Shown: positions 51,101 through 53,396 of the stretch, piece by piece
Position numbering within the stretch: position 1 is the stretch's first letter
How the letters are laid out: the number at the start of each line of letters is the position of its first letter
Source: Pirellula staleyi DSM 6068
Lineage (GTDB): Bacteria; Planctomycetota; Planctomycetia; Pirellulales; Pirellulaceae
Direction: 5' to 3'
Assembly (NCBI GenBank): GCA_945875845.1
Contig: CAMCMB010000043.1
Location: 1 to 60,098 of the forward strand
Length of the DNA: 60,098 bases
Position numbers and translations under genes: made by a program
The notes under the pieces: model-generated
Seen by the model: the letters and a program-made list of their open reading frames with translations, nothing else
What the model was told of the DNA's origin: nothing
Databases searched by the model: none

Positions 51101-53396
51101 GCAGATGCCCGAGGGGGTGAATTACTCCGGATGGGAGTCTTTTAATATCGCATTGCCGATCGATGCTGGAATCGTGTTCACGATCGAGAGCACACATGCT
51201 GGAACCTCTAAACTGACAACCGGTATTGGAGTCGACACCGTTCATGTTCAATCGATCGCTGCAGCCACAACCGTCAACACGGGGTCCAATGCAGATACCG
51301 TGAACGTTGGCAGCACAGCCCCGGCCGCTGGTGGCAACGTCAACGCGATCGCCGCGTTGCTGACTCTTCAAGGCGATGGGGACAGCGATACGCTGAATGT
51401 GGATGATAGTGTTGATTCGCTGGCGAACGTCGGCGCACTCACGAACTCGTCCCTACGTGGACTTGGAATGGCGAGCGGTATCGACTATTTCGGCTTCGAG
51501 ACCTTGCGAGTCGATCTCGGCCTTGGCGATGACACGCTGACGGTATCTGACACGCATGCCGGCGGGACCACCCTCAATACCAACGCTGGCAAAGATACCG
51601 TGAATTTGCTGACGGTTTCCGGACCGACGTTCGTCAACACGCAGCAAGGCAACGACACCGTCAACGTGCAATCAATCTCTGCTCCGACCACCATTCATTC
51701 CGGTGATGGGGATGATACGGTGAATGTTGGCAGCAAAGCTCCGGCAACAAGCGGAACGGTGAATTTCATCGGTGCGCTCCTGACCGTCAACGGAGACGCC
51801 AATAGCGATACCCTCAATATCGATGCTGGCGGCGATACGATCAGCAATGCGGGAGTCCTGACTTCAACCGCGTTGACCGGCCTCGGTATGGGGGGAAGCA
51901 TTACCTACGGCGGCCAAGAGCGATTGGTCATCGACCTGGGTAGCGCCACCGACACGATGTTGGTCAATGGAACACATGTAGGTTCCACCGTGCTACGCAA
52001 CCGAGATGGCAAAGACACGGTTCGCATGGTGAGCAATGCCGGTGAGGTATTGTTCCAAGGTGGCCCGGACGATGACAAACTCCTGCTCGATCCAAACTAC
52101 ATCCACGCCGTTGGCAACGATCCATTGATCACGTTCACAACGATCGAAGACGGTCGGCAACGGGCTGGTTTCTGGAGTTTCTTTCCAACGCAAGGAAAGA
52201 TCTATTTCGAATCGGTAGAACGTTTCAATTACCTAGCGAAGTTGGTCACACCGGTTGGCAAGATCAGGACCAATCAACAGGGGATCGAAGTTACCGCACC
52301 TGCGGTCGATGAAGATTATTCGGGACTGGTGGCGAACTTCACCGTGGGGCCCATCCAGCCTCTTATCGTGGACTCCCGCGCTTTCGGAAATCCGGATTTC
52401 GTGAGGATCAATGCAGACGCCAATGGCGATGGAAATGTCTCTCCGCTAGACGTTTTGGTGGTCATCAACCAGCTGAATTCGTCGAATCGCACGATGTACC
52501 GAGCCAGCTACGACGTTGATAAGGATGGGATTGTGACGCCGCTGGACGTGTTGCTTGTGATCAACCGCCTCAATCAATCCACTAGCTTTGTGACGGTTGG
52601 AGGGGACTACCAGATCACGACACAGGATCTTAACAACGACGGGCTCGCCGAAATCCTTGTGGTTGGCTCCGTCAGCGACCGTCCCGTGTTGTTGACGCTC
52701 AACGGCGTCACCGGCGGCCTGTTCGACGCACCGATCTATTTGTCGGATACCCCGAGTCCGTTCACGCGTTATGTGACCGCTGCCGATATCGATGGTGACG
52801 GAGTCCTGGAGATCATCGTTTCGTCGGAACGAGGGCCGGGCATGTATTCGATTTACCGCCGCATGAATGGACAGCTCATCCTTTCCGCCGAACGAACCGT
52901 GCCGTTCCAAGATGGTTATATCGGTGGCGTGCGGGTAGCGGCTGGAGATTTGAATGGCGACGGAATCGACGAGATTCTCATCGGTTCTGGCGTGGGTGCG
53001 GACCCCTCGGTTCGAGCGTACGACCAGTTCGGAAGCCTAGTTTCCGCGTTTGTCCTGCCGAGTAGTTTTGGAAGGGCTGGATTTCTGCTCAAGACCGGAG
53101 ACTACAACGGTGACGGACTGCAGGATCTGTTCGTGGCAACCGGACGGCGTGGCGATTCCCAAGTCGCGGTCTTCAATGGCCGCACCAACCTCACTTCTCT
53201 AACCAACCCCGATCACTTGATCGACAAGATCTTTACCGACCCGAGCTTGATCGCGCCGATCGATATCGCACTCGCAGATAGCGATGGGGACGAACGGGAT
53301 GAACTGTTCACTTGGCAACTGTCGGATGGCCGCAACCAAGGAGTCAAGGAGTTCAAATACAACGAGAGTGTCGACAAGTTCTTTGAAGAGTTGTAG
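18102..53396 (+). CDS. Giant (11,764-residue) LEPR-leader repetitive surface protein with dockerin and FG-GAP domains
   Basis: One uninterrupted frame of 35.3 kb predicts a protein of about 1.2 MDa. A basic leader of about 80 residues with no hydrophobic core ends at LEPRVVLAADL (83-93), the leader motif of planctomycete giant extracellular proteins. Then come RTX-like calcium repeats with flagellin_IN-like inserts (about 330-1555), Gly/Ala/Val-rich repeats (about 1730-5630), filamentous stretches, YYVI modules (about 6680-7220), FG-GAP-like blades (about 8160-9775), an EF-hand module (about 9880-10010), more calcium-type repeats, a dockerin pair (11439-11483) and a final FG-GAP/VCBS segment. 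It is probably a secreted, calcium-stabilised adhesin or cell-surface fibre. No transporter gene lies alongside. Homopolymeric G runs of 7-8 occur at four places. The start is plausible but lacks a ribosome-binding site. Confidence 0.93.
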   Translation: MTNKVFRAFRSRIKYLLRGLRVKALKREILRWFASPQQPYGDAWQVPVGKLKPESIRPRSLSPRRSRPRVNPTLNPTHTFESLEPRVVLAADLTYPAGASDLVLTYDTNSSQLRLAQTSDTDAIVSSAAAASASSGGVRVNGTSGDDTLRLDLDALERSSASFLVTIDGNGTDTLVLESDANYEITGNKIRIESTEVVIVGFERLRIVGGDADNVFTIQSPSIASLEIDGGAGRDTIIGDNSDNVWTVAPSGKATSSRISLDQMERFVGGSGDDTYRFSEGDLGSWSIDETQGGIDTLDFSLRSSGATVDLSSTQEQTVSSGFKLTLGSGEAIDNLIGTSQADTLTGNSLDNRIRGGAGDDVLAGGAGDDVYLFEAGWSTDSIAEEAGADSGDGVDRLDFSAIPSALRFVVNASDELMVTDDNGNKLTSENVEELFGGTFFNTLDYSAYPIGVSVDLSIESATLFTSVQRMNRVIGSEFDDILVGDELPNTLEGRGGDDAIGGDAGNDFILGGAGTDTLVERRDADMTLTNNSLIVGGSSADTDILLSIEQAVLTGGAHGNRLDASAFTGSVTLDGGASTYLSALNQGTGVRTNTATLLDLSDLESVTPISKLNNGDGVRTVSGNDLRVTLSDGVSFDVDINSNMTVAELLQAIVSAGPSGRITASLSQQGSCLFIADSKPKEGGAIEITALSNSLAANDLGILGRGRAEWFEGTAVTDASSDLVVILTDGTRIDIDFADATTVQDILILLNLADDHLFAEINADGTGIDLRDTSGGSGNLKVQARNDSLAALDLGIAKTGTGGVLRGVSIVSGTVRLDGRLDDDILIGGFGNDVLTGGGGSDMLDGGEGVDRILEARDANFLLTPSALTIGTEIDSLSRVEQAELYGGFSNNTLDASAFTGNVTMFGGEGDDVLIGGFGDDQFTGGGGKDSFQGNAGTDVVSETENTRFVLSGSVVSATLDMAEGPNESVSIALIGNVTAGSFTMTFDGQTTEAVPFNADPLRIKSALVALSNLEPDEVRVEQASPGSPWKVTFLGLKAGRNLPDLSVQGIGLVGGTIGASITQGADPSAWLNSLQSIELVKLTGGWSDNLMDASQFTGRVELRGEEGNDTLLGGSGADVLIGGLGDDTLTGGLGADQLEGNEGLDTLIESRDVNFTLTNSQLIASGGTIVGTEIDQASGFERATLTGGVSSNQLDARNFTGISDETLLANLNGGRGVRTTASIKVNLTGVESTTRLSALNNGRGIGVKSGNDFEIVLSNGQRFSIDVDAEMTIQKLIDVIDAATSSKAMLGLNSEGTGFVLTDTSGGISATQVVALNESPAATDLGILGSGTPSQLKGFPIADGSSDLMITMTDGTFVGIDLTGMTTLDDVIQLIGLANSRLEAKLNSLLTALIVTDSAGGTGSLLIRSVNGSFAAEDLGIANSSLDGAIVNGSPISIASVIFDGREGDDVLFGGAGDDTFTGGVGSDQIDGGAGVNRIVERRDNDMILKPTSLQIGVPAVETDQLSSIQAATLYGGASVNNLDASAFTGPVLLYSEGGLDTLRGGSGNDRFVIRVAGLSVPANDADTPHQVKVGVGGGTENEVVIVDGDANLTNSSFHWIHYIDSAASNYVIRQKNPIHIASGQAIKVPGQGITLQADTINIQGTLDTSAEIAGDILLIGRHITINNGAKLLAKTTSAQPSREKFGDIEILAIDDLEIFSDNGNDQGFLGFFNLDQSKVDVTIDNAEIRGENVSVIGTADTTHSLNVSDFGGPSSSLVNFGGAQVRNILSNMLNFSLFAGVSKAEASAKINIGTQSQQTTIIDAKNFTAWSTAKAQATSMPTSLALLSLAVGIADTDASVVIDNAHITTTEDATIRASADTAVSVTANGPQSMKYGLGGAGAGNVQTKGQKFASTALTGSFAFAISVLDSNAVAHVKPDAILNVGDDLFVQSDTIDRNNTSAGVTTKPNQGGTITSRLFAMGLGAAGIKGTGIPSTDKQQLALQNKSAYGVAVAVSVETGDTNAWMDGTAIVGGSILVNAKQNNGNVNGFDLNQLFTSMSGVSAATNVGSARSNFAQSLQKSLVEYYDNNARGKKADKGVSFQAGFSVAVMVDTNNVEARIGDGVIHTTQPYAVANDDISITATVNARPDITASSKLFGRKTDLVIEDGSGTNKFQWKDATAKRKDKQVETGIAVAVAVGDYDNTANAWISSYAIVDAAGDLLVQGRAVNEIDPMSLFGVNLVAPLLDENLKPDYDTNSGKKKLLAGDTVIVRDSHTAGGTAGKTYLYQGPDNKEVDLGHEDFTTVDWNTVDLTLQAGLDFMRTFGTYADGNFGLDNNLIDSLSQVQANGFEKNAFAVAVAVVSVHENANALIKSNAKINQDATRQAGFASMPTFSQNVTVTADSVNQAVNVGGGFVTNGISFSRPVQEYINKNTKGKLAEKLIGVNPYEKYPVEGKESGAARAIGLSFQIFTYKSDVIANIEEGVILKAETLTVDAQSRVLAVTIGLAKGAGGNFGLVGTAVYNAIDNHTTASIDGRARISVDGNVLVLANDDSYLITVAGSMMSSEKIGVAASVALNDVQRNTQAFIGRGITITAPLAAVGFVNAGGKIDVLATNDGFMGVFAVPGAKAAKLEKSAENEKTKTAFALAVGYSENFLTDTTRAYIQDGVVTANGNVELNATNTTIAEAFALGGAYARGTSNSIAIAGAVAINDLGNTTESFIRNSRGTAPDLVGVRSTTGTIKIHADDAVNSHSQSGAVALSITKSSTPGSSSGGTGANNQDASTKLTVSVGVSIALNLVGQTGANTIRAYIENATVRSQGDLELIAKSTGKITATALSGSVAVQNASENDQVAGGTSLSGAASGAFASNLIESTIVSSILSGSVVTSQAGLVTLRAKDETDFIRSDAFGGALAYSAANKPNSKSGSLAIGIGLSRNKLENTIQSTIDTSTVEGFSGVSLDATSDVYVSSLAIGVSASVARSTGGGSGFTVGIAAAGSAALNEIDNHITSTIRGSSGQHFVKSSNGSVVLNSLDNDEVIGVAGTVAFALGLNSSQTASGGATAAVAVGVTVVKNDKGMDGGHSVISAIENSRVTAKNDIDVQAKSLASILSIGVGGSVSAASGGNSSGLTGALAGAGVGVDNHVEQTVASRITGSSVVQSTQGKVHILATDSSTVAADAGALSLAIAVGKGTGSSASGSIGLAIALNTIETNVWAYVDASSVTAKSIEIAARSIQDPSSSFDDRVQALAIGIAGAGSKSSKTGLAGAFAGAGAGTRNRIDHSILAYVDNSSGTQGLNATNGGIDVIASDDSSINADAGGVAIAATLGGGTSAAGTLGVSVALNEIGKGRGHHVESYVDHSRLTATGPILISSLSTAEIDALALAGSLSIAASSGTGLSGALAGAGVGTSNSIDMTIQSSVRNQSKLTANNGLPNPPGGTPTASDITIVAMDDSSIESQAIAGSVAVGASTKSSSLAIAIGVSVAVNDVSNRVVAEVKDSGVTTPKGKITVSAQSSSDIDALAVAASVSVAAAKQTGVAVSGGGALTINTINSTTDAQVTDSHLTATLGQILVSASSDSSIESQVAAAALGIGVGSTAGGAAAIGVSVAKNIIGDNSSSSTPSARVQALLKDSILVAGGNVSVTATSNQRVDSIVAAVSAAIAAGKNAVGLSGAGVVTENRIRQAILAKIDGDGTGVGSGIEASSINVEATDISVISATAGAAAVSAAIGTNTAGVAASIGLSLAHNRIDNQIEASISRVDALRLTQGDILVAANNNAAVDAISFAASIAAGVSGQAGVAVSGGGAESTNVILTKTNASIANSEIGSSANRVGNVSIRSRSNSDIDAVIGAVGIAVGVGTSSAGVGVALGVAVARNFIGWDPTGASVSGTIVDVDDVPRSQIETGTRVRILDGALAGEVYEYIGPTLRDSDPNQSGNQQFDLRNQQYRDSTAWKHISLGSSPAELQAFISNSSIQSSKDLVVDALSTQTIDAVVAAAAVGVGVGSTAGVSVSAAGSYGENKIQTYIKSFIDGDGADQATDGIRAANVSLTALDSSAINAVAGAASLSAAFGSTAGVAVGVGLSLAFNEVDNAVFASIVNADEGVTTSTGNVSISAASTSSKLFDIPFGGSLTASALDDAAEAAQDDSDTGNLNEATQDLLSDITVLESLRSAFASQGFTLATFDIVGTASMYNTDDEETQNLREGTTVRIASGFPTSRGDTNRVYRYIGSDLDDINLNNENYNENDPNTSKWVRLEKLKLSTVVEGQSWALTAPDGASFLLEHQGNSFSVTRNTINSVSAAAALSAGFGSTAGIAVAGAGAVAQNVVLSRVNAFLADSVVTTQTDVDLSAESKSKIFSTVVAASLAVGGGSTAGVGASIGIAIARNMVGWKPFAFQETPAQVRTYIVDSQLNVSGNLTQSALSNQSIQSILVAGSVAVGLGGTAGVGVAGSGAIAENKVGVDVAAYIDGATGTGISADRITLTARDQSKIDAITAAASLSVALGGTAGVAVSVGVSAARNLISSDVAAYVQDAANKVLSTVGNIEILADSQPRIRSVSAAASIAAGFGGTVGVAVAGAGALSTNVILTNTEAYLDNSTLQIAGVLTVEAKNTASIQSIVVAAAGSIAIGGTVGVGASIGAATASNVIGKDELGFHAGSTVQAYSKNASILGATGLTIQALNDQKIESLVVAGSVAIAGGTVGVGVAGAGAVSSNDISVDVLAYIDGDGSQGISVGSLTVKADDDSYIKAETGAASVAASFGVAGASVAVGLASAINSINNTIHTAIRRADQVTTTSGAVIVLATERAIIESTTATASAAASVSIGGSAAGALTTSQNNLRTRTNASVLSSIVNAAGGVTIEAIDSSNVSADVVSVALSAGLVSLAVGVVLVDNSIGNDVNAFIDSSTVTAKGSGDVYVHASSQPTIDAESIVGAVSFGLGGSGAGGSSKVSILGTTQAYIVSSSVTATGDEIRVLAESQAMASPKIQSLSVGLAAVNAMVSEATFSGQTKAWLGGSVTLLANATQVRAVNTSQAKPDTVLAGGGAISFSLATSKVTLAQPTNAFVASGARVQLSAGSLDVLSESNGTAYTNSSSAGGGGIAVSVLDILSTTNNTTRTQIESGASIFVPTTNTAGDITLSATSKNFAVSNTSSNGGGGINIQVSNSKAVNSSTTESLMLGNITGPNGGASGARNLTVRATANDRALAGAQTAGGGLIQVGVAESNAQVSPTVNASLGGNVQVTNDILVVADSRTDADSSNDSAGGGGVSVSVLNANVTVSPTIQILVQPGARIVAGNTVTIHAIHGETAPQSPLLVGVTAPPAANGIATSRAGGASGGAIQVASISTELSLSPDVQNVIGSGSKVTGIKGIDLQARSQADASVSASGVGGGLLSVGKSESKLTVYPKAIITIDTTAKLESPGVDPGIQGSINVLAVTRIGAHADADSTGGGLIAVAGADVDANLNYTSSIDIKDSASLITNGALSVNTNSHVNASVVSDVVAGGGIAVGTNNTNLNVGNSTTRARTTTAIGTNALLRGTTVTLGAVTSEMHLENEATESADGVGSGANVNAFTTIKNLAQVSLATDSVVSGDMVQIVSSHAQVDLRSFAEATAFAFIGIPSSHAKVDYDSDATVIAAPGSLVSGRTIHVNATQDVQSYSRESFENAWQFAIVNLLTSGSWEQTRRSSSESGQLNAKRTIDWNGDLAVVSAPNPKLFVDSTGKIVEAIGITVAGKGKDQFVTDPTVSVDPIVNTTNNSSSITLTTSPQQTRDGQTSPSGVITGADGTVSVATAFQTVDITNESNKDLVINGIQPVNPNTVPTIRLVAPAPSYTFVVGVAIPPTDINIVNRGANGQVLLNAPNGNVVPGSSDKGFSIYNPVGSTSITSQQSIEHASGSNRVPTIWTRSLELDAGAGIGTSSIRLAIDLVLPFGQTDFNAIAKGDVFLDLEGRLRSAFIAQPIFAGSNIQTTGDINILLQPTVTEVVPNPNMGAGTVNRVINGNAVPPVTSSARGDARFFPDYSKSSTTAGTFDFDLLRAGDVNGDITITAARPSASDPLVGFRSGSDIGTGGELNVQINGNLDLTEQRGDIRIRNVVSNAGNVSLSAIGELGSIYDLANEGTVVGTTPWITGNGVSLRSRDGAIGSATDFLEINSSNQANGGVIALATNGVYLSETAGTIYVDQIMSRIEDVVLTVPSGSILESGSDAQADIQGRNIDLIAIASGSRIGEAGNAIEILGAGVAHRPNDGFQIEPYAPGTGRLVAQSNAGVYLTEMSGSLNILDVNTPTGDIELTVHDSVLAVEDLNWLVAGGTTFFGTNVPSGRVIALLGDVRLSAGDNINLLAGTSIRSGNASGNQVVIRAGQLASDAKDPDPVGAILTLEGLITAPNVEVFGGSNLDYFDVINPNGIQSITHLYGLDGDDRFFIQTVPVAMTVDGGSGANRYYVSSNARRNLFVTNGVFNDSGDDFSYAFGTGRLSSGTLEKITSSLTLNTGDGGNGGAKDAIYLSAAGSATPLTGGLIAVDRVSGIGNLGDIRFTTTTDGGTSLLVKLSPLDDTVQVTGANAGTQVFVFGNAGNDTLNAGVAGDPLSSISGIVAFFGEDGADDTLNVHGIATPPASGTDSSNLLTAIAVTGLGSNANKNRLVSTHNDLFGAGYTIQSVSLVSASLDAAQLTMTRIQDLSGQLQKPVRPIDQYVADSLAAVTEKSLYGLSAGDQIVFRVNNGGTSPIVGLNPNQAYFVQSISTTEVRLSQKRSDSSSVVVPRSMVGVDGYQVTLALVDSENFVTLDATPTLGNNRLTYAKPHGLTTGQPVVYRPGAGNARIGGLVDGNVYYAIRIDDVTIAIAATADDAKATNPIPFSLSGPATDVLVNDIQSTFNAFSNVSSNTIAFASPHAFTTGQSVVYRSGNVTPAGVAEPVGGLVDGAVYYVIRTGDTAIQLAATAIDATSAPAVPLSIAPLSASTSKLDSITVRRSFNQAPEVFATFSASANVTSNTIQFSSNHGFANGQAVVYQPGNATSVTGLNAGQVYYVIRTSDTALQLALTLANATSNPPVSTNMSALATATNLDTLTSRRTSSQAFVEPGRIVFGSDPGFFEGQAVVYHAGNSSSSIGLSDGQIYFVKRVPGNTQAIELAVTRGGDRVSIVPAVGNSLDVDSLAPASVFAPASVKNDSNEIGFASEHGWVNGQRLTYSPGAGNGPMFGLSTGNSYFAEVTSPTSIKLRATVNGSSLDIDSRTTISLLPVVTETAADLLAKDLNRLIQGSSLYDSQRFVGIALRPETLQLLSQFPQGNPVVNRLLLEDAYPDALPRIASLTPELPAAIYYAQRFINRAGAETILSTVEKVNIRLSGSGNSLNVDSTFDGKTTVEGGTNTTVTVGSTLDGLHPAKNRRVSFIDGDLQITAANITLDDSGNDRSTVGTLESDRVTGLGMPGAIQFVGTPSVTIKLGANDDTFYVPGTASGQTVRMESGGGFDTTYIGTRSGSESTGSLAGMLGTLQIDGGSVLSGLNTLFLNDQSTTTPHSFIVDNDYDWTVSGNSANSRDTTTITRSGVPIVQFTRQEIVALNGGSGGNNFVLHQTHREQSTDGSASSTFTINAGAGSDVITLGKTIGSTGNRSMESFQQEIGAPSFTGANPSPRGIPVLLNGQGGTDVVNVDDSASARSSNLGLTQKSFRELFPEAPDANADSVDVYRVVFGDDPLARSLTTVAMAYDAVRPINIYLRQTLAQSNRTANENMTLSMVLGSAADIVQMVSAPYEIDIAIAMGDGKDTINVENGVRFLNGHTLQFNAGGDDDATYVDFNGISVIDRGGIGQTVSKVAYVRDSADAGKVGYSPLTPGQYFVETRWNVSDWQFRLVDPNGLAIAVADLEIPDGLIANWQSIRRLPIVGQPDAQQGLVYRFDSHRGLILEFSAAYAPTGASIVGAMALDLIPNGFKDVVGVTIDKFGSLHRTVSSVNFLASDVDAAHRLKATSDYFVQTRWDALNSLWQFRLWNNTSNRAVEIRSVSSAGPNFTDDWQNIASIAGNATGRRVYASGTGLIIEFANEFEAGSLTSSDAMELLLGVPASQLSFTLDGGSQSANGIGDTLRISGDGKATGAKYIPSSTLPGGGVVTISGNSLNFRGIEPLIVHGLPDFQMMTPDQAASLVIDSETLADTVKQQLQLHTLTVEGQVTWTQRRQFDIDRAVMDPRSLGRAIAISDDGLTMVVGAKATPIGSSTDGELTDGIVLVYHWNGSAWVEKARLQPSDAQKGLNFGGGFGASVAIDGNRLVIGAPGDAPSSAQAVAAFVPTIDNVVNNRVVLTSPHGLSEGQPISYARGAGYGDIGLNNGQLYYAKLVAGNANALQFALTPGGAAVSLSLRSTVADQLGAITFVPSSTSIQGNRIVLPSDTTLATGQSVVYRNNNGDSSFGLVDGETYYVKRVPGNARAIELALTPEAAGDVSGSIVPMAFPTRGADAIKLTNYGAAYLFERSDASSPWMETQKLFASVPSPGHFFGSSVTIRGDAVLVGAPGDAGNNIDNEAAYFFGLLNGNWELTSRQTGSGDFGRTVALAGNFGTVHFGQSSTATDFAVIGAPLIDEATVYRVTSVLVSPWTKLTPPPPQPGETEPKPVEQFGSAVAATSRPRVDNINGSNVTTQINRIVVGAPLWDGPATYTGDTSHTDQGRVFVFDLVGSNWVSVARLTAEGGLPVAEATTEARTGDQFGAAVALDSRYVVAGAPGHQSGTSLQTGSAYVFYELKNGSTGPNASSWTRSTGGTNTPTGGPGSGRLEASSPAANDNFGSAVAVWHDPATGAGRTMVGIPGSDETTGSSRSNLGAVRTFTTSGAVPNPASYPMYAETLQPSSLASQFGVQSLYDDETKTLFVGAPGSSAVHAYVNDGLYWRPLDLDGIASNGITPWIQGSGFGTDMKISGNRIVIGAPGENRAYIYESNAGVWMANPAATLSGTGGFGSSVAILGDRVAVGEPLADVGYSTRGRPGFMNLSTPGNAVVFKRNSNGTWSQEHRLLPDDGNLPRTGIVAGTATISGAGSGTAYTDSFSRGDAYRIAAGRNPTSSDYVLSNGNRYSSARIGPSTRVVFYDTDVFSDDGYIDIYNRSENYFYINFTESNPALPAGVTVVVNYDPVGIGDYTTTYNPGERLDKNSDINLRDLNDDMEVTFMETLDIYGLGRGLKRTETVIGVPNVGVANVVSPIDAYVGVANGLWGTSVAFTDANTVMVGASGGPGRVGVYNLSAENTTGFTLNRSAGSGGPLLPAFQYTGINLAFGTELLRINDNQVLAGTPNGNRVVRLNDGSLSSTNIDGPSGSSQLGANNSLATRGNITLAGAPGTADGAGKAYFYNTDMTVFASSGPVLEPYRFDSDKNRSVIDKEKIGFGTAPSIISDGFYVVGNNTTTAISQQLYTFRQRGPGWSSDSGLTNTPAPLEKAKLGRSVAISGSTAVLGAPDFGNHGAILIFNNTGSSREPRWELQTQIDAPGFQTGDEFGASLAIEGDNLIVGAPGRDGGRGGAYFFEQLNGQWSLQNQLTGTSVGERLGSSVAIAGDFAAAGAPGVSSSATYVYERLSGEWTLDTKITTGQPGNKFGTSMHMDASTLFIGAPEHNSGQGAVYIYTLSPTPRSGVRDVSTTTSLIPATGIAAGDRFGASIDGSGNFVVVGAPGTANNTGAAYVFDRPTSSTPWKQTKLDYSAGAVVGDAFGTSVAIDGVQIVVGAPGRTVVGSANQGEAFSYGLKNNGVWTLETPADLQDHVLTGAGAAAGDQVGYSVAISGDFALLGAPQINGRPGVNDTDGSGYAFVRQVNPPSTKTLPETQSVLVAGASTNTIAGSIANNRIPTLQFFDIQDVRLKTSSASNGSGQPIISTLTIQPEGFTAYGLQKFSAEGNITFTNLAPNLTIPTDGLFEFIPNVDLSGTAPIAIDLDGNGLEFVSRSQIGPKFDWNGTGTREATAWLGGNDGWLFVDQSADVQVTRQELSFVSTVPTAKSDLDALRIAYDSNKDNVLDSKDADWSKFKIWRDINLDGITTANEILGLDGLGIVSIGLIGDSQSYLAAAGGVKVLGQATFTRTDGSLGIVGDVVLNPDIGTVAPGSDRVVASYDFIGGPAATYVADADTNWTLYDGFLTASDGRQRINLDGFNNVVLRGGSGNNRIEVVSWSGNVTIDGGSGKDTIVIHSGFGANVTILDTGSDDQIDIRGTAGADQILVTSNNIDVFPNASAVSLLHVNYSSAMTGNLRVSGGASNDEITLSGMSFSVVELDGGEGFDLYNLFKSGAASHTFISDSGPADGTRDKIQVLVNGPTVVNGFMNPSDVRYNNPKAPLTYDSSIEEIEVKTVDPKLFLTGNGFFRIGLDLVLFNGVSYPLAGVTDLTITSIGDGSTIQVDRIPLTLTTLTINASAGIGDTLIGTEQNNQWVITGADSGYLTGSPNFNFTGVENLRGRSGTDRFTFNTLGSISGSLDGGDGSDTVDYSNRTASQIIDLSNGSFSNIETLIGGQGIDTLIGQDADTDWTVLGAGAGSIDGLSFTSIENLTGGDGDDTFRLGSTSRVTGAINGGLGANRMVYRLSDVADVVTIGAPSVTINGVGTTYSSIQQIDLFTLGGEDRIDVRPAATGFPEAINIESGDADDRMSVQLFDSLVTSIQIDGGAPSASDRVTVTGTGGTDAIDVDGLQVAYGLMQIGLSAVENLIVDGSGGDDTISLTGTSVTGSVQLLGNTGNDQFLVDFPFSAGSLEFDGGGDTADALQVTWTNVDDNITVRSNTIETNGATTVQYTGLASLVLNTLQGDDTVVVAQTHAGSTELNTGENSDTVTVENTSGALVVNAGSGDDDIRIHSIAATANINGGDGADTISVGSTAPGTVGVLTGIQALLTIAGDAELDTLNIDATGDSASNSARLTSTQLTGLGMSVGIDYLDIDAMNIALGAFDDAFDIVSTFDSLVLDLKTGSGVDVVHVRSINGPTTIDTGLDADTVDIVPSSDSPVDSLFGTSTQSSAINGLLTVIGGDGNADSDTLNFTSPFSSLEAGRLTQNRLTGLQMPEGVNYSGWESFNIALPIDAGIVFTIESTHAGTSKLTTGIGVDTVHVQSIAAATTVNTGSNADTVNVGSTAPAAGGNVNAIAALLTLQGDGDSDTLNVDDSVDSLANVGALTNSSLRGLGMASGIDYFGFETLRVDLGLGDDTLTVSDTHAGGTTLNTNAGKDTVNLLTVSGPTFVNTQQGNDTVNVQSISAPTTIHSGDGDDTVNVGSKAPATSGTVNFIGALLTVNGDANSDTLNIDAGGDTISNAGVLTSTALTGLGMGGSITYGGQERLVIDLGSATDTMLVNGTHVGSTVLRNRDGKDTVRMVSNAGEVLFQGGPDDDKLLLDPNYIHAVGNDPLITFTTIEDGRQRAGFWSFFPTQGKIYFESVERFNYLAKLVTPVGKIRTNQQGIEVTAPAVDEDYSGLVANFTVGPIQPLIVDSRAFGNPDFVRINADANGDGNVSPLDVLVVINQLNSSNRTMYRASYDVDKDGIVTPLDVLLVINRLNQSTSFVTVGGDYQITTQDLNNDGLAEILVVGSVSDRPVLLTLNGVTGGLFDAPIYLSDTPSPFTRYVTAADIDGDGVLEIIVSSERGPGMYSIYRRMNGQLILSAERTVPFQDGYIGGVRVAAGDLNGDGIDEILIGSGVGADPSVRAYDQFGSLVSAFVLPSSFGRAGFLLKTGDYNGDGLQDLFVATGRRGDSQVAVFNGRTNLTSLTNPDHLIDKIFTDPSLIAPIDIALADSDGDERDELFTWQLSDGRNQGVKEFKYNESVDKFFEEL
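18348..18380 (+). other. LEPR leader motif of the giant protein
   Basis: Residues 83-93 read LEPRVVLAADL. This motif occurs near the N-terminus of many very large planctomycete surface proteins and is thought to mark them for export or processing; the machinery is not known to me. Confidence 0.8.
19100..22760 (+). repeat. RTX-like calcium repeats with interspersed flagellin_IN-like modules
   Basis: GGxGxDxL nonapeptides cluster at about 19165, 19576, 20565, 20830, 21413 and 22440. Four clusters are followed by a shared segment beginning RRDADMTL or a variant and ending LDASAFTG or a variant. Two copies (about 19850-20530 and 21740-22420) carry paired subrepeats like LNNGDGVRTVSGNDLRVTLS and end in DLGILG, resembling hook-associated FliD/FlgK inserts. 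A single module near 21000-21300 has the FTMTFDGQTTEAV pattern. Confidence 0.75.
23300..35000 (+). repeat. Long Gly/Ala/Val-rich repeat array, about 64-70 residues per unit
   Basis: About 50 units follow one plan: a short strand pair such as AYVDASSVTAKSIEIAA, then a small-residue stretch such as AGVGASIGIAIARN. Neighbouring units alternate between an ALAGAGVG type and a GVSVALN type. Between about 29 and 33 kb the array shows a four-unit order. The pattern predicts a long beta-solenoid. Confidence 0.75.
38140..39760 (+). repeat. Tandem YYVI modules (six copies)
   Basis: Units of roughly 60-90 residues share a pattern of the type HGLTTGQPVVYRPGAG, then GLVDGNVYYAIR, then xIxLAAT. Two further copies lie inside the FG-GAP region at about 42905-43360. 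Confidence 0.75.
41480..42230 (+). repeat. Two diverged copies of a TRWxxxxWQFRL module
   Basis: Copy one contains YFVETRWNVSDWQFRLVD and GLILEFSAAY; copy two contains YFVQTRWDALNSLWQFRLW and GLIIEFANEF. Each is about 120 residues. Both describe a compact beta-rich unit that I do not recognise. Confidence 0.65.
42590..47420 (+). repeat. About 20 FG-GAP-like blades
   Basis: Repeats of the form FGxSVAIxGxxxVVGAPG followed by AYxFxxxxGxW recur about every 60-100 residues. FG-GAP repeats of this kind form beta-propellers in integrin alpha chains. A non-propeller insertion of about 140 residues lies at 45090-45530. Confidence 0.8.
47740..48140 (+). repeat. FrpC-like EF-hand module
   Basis: IDLDGNGLEFVS, NDGWLFVDQSADVQVTRQEL, YDSNKDNVLDSKDADWSKFK and IWRDINLDGITTANEI follow the order seen in C-terminal parts of RTX proteins such as FrpC. 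Three Asp-rich loops suggest calcium binding. Confidence 0.7.
50330..52040 (+). repeat. Four copies of a VNTGxxADTVNVGS repeat
   Basis: Each copy runs THAGxTxLxT, then DTVxVxSI, then DTVNVGSTAP or a variant, then LLTVxGDxxSDTLNID, then LTGLGM. The Asp/Thr/Val pattern is like calcium-binding beta-roll segments. Confidence 0.75.
52416..52580 (+). repeat. Dockerin-type I repeat pair
   Basis: DANGDGNVSPLDVLVVINQL (from residue 11439) and DVDKDGIVTPLDVLLVINRL (from residue 11471) are two calcium-loop/helix units 32 residues apart. Dockerins bind cohesins in cellulosomes; in planctomycetes the partner is unknown. Confidence 0.88.
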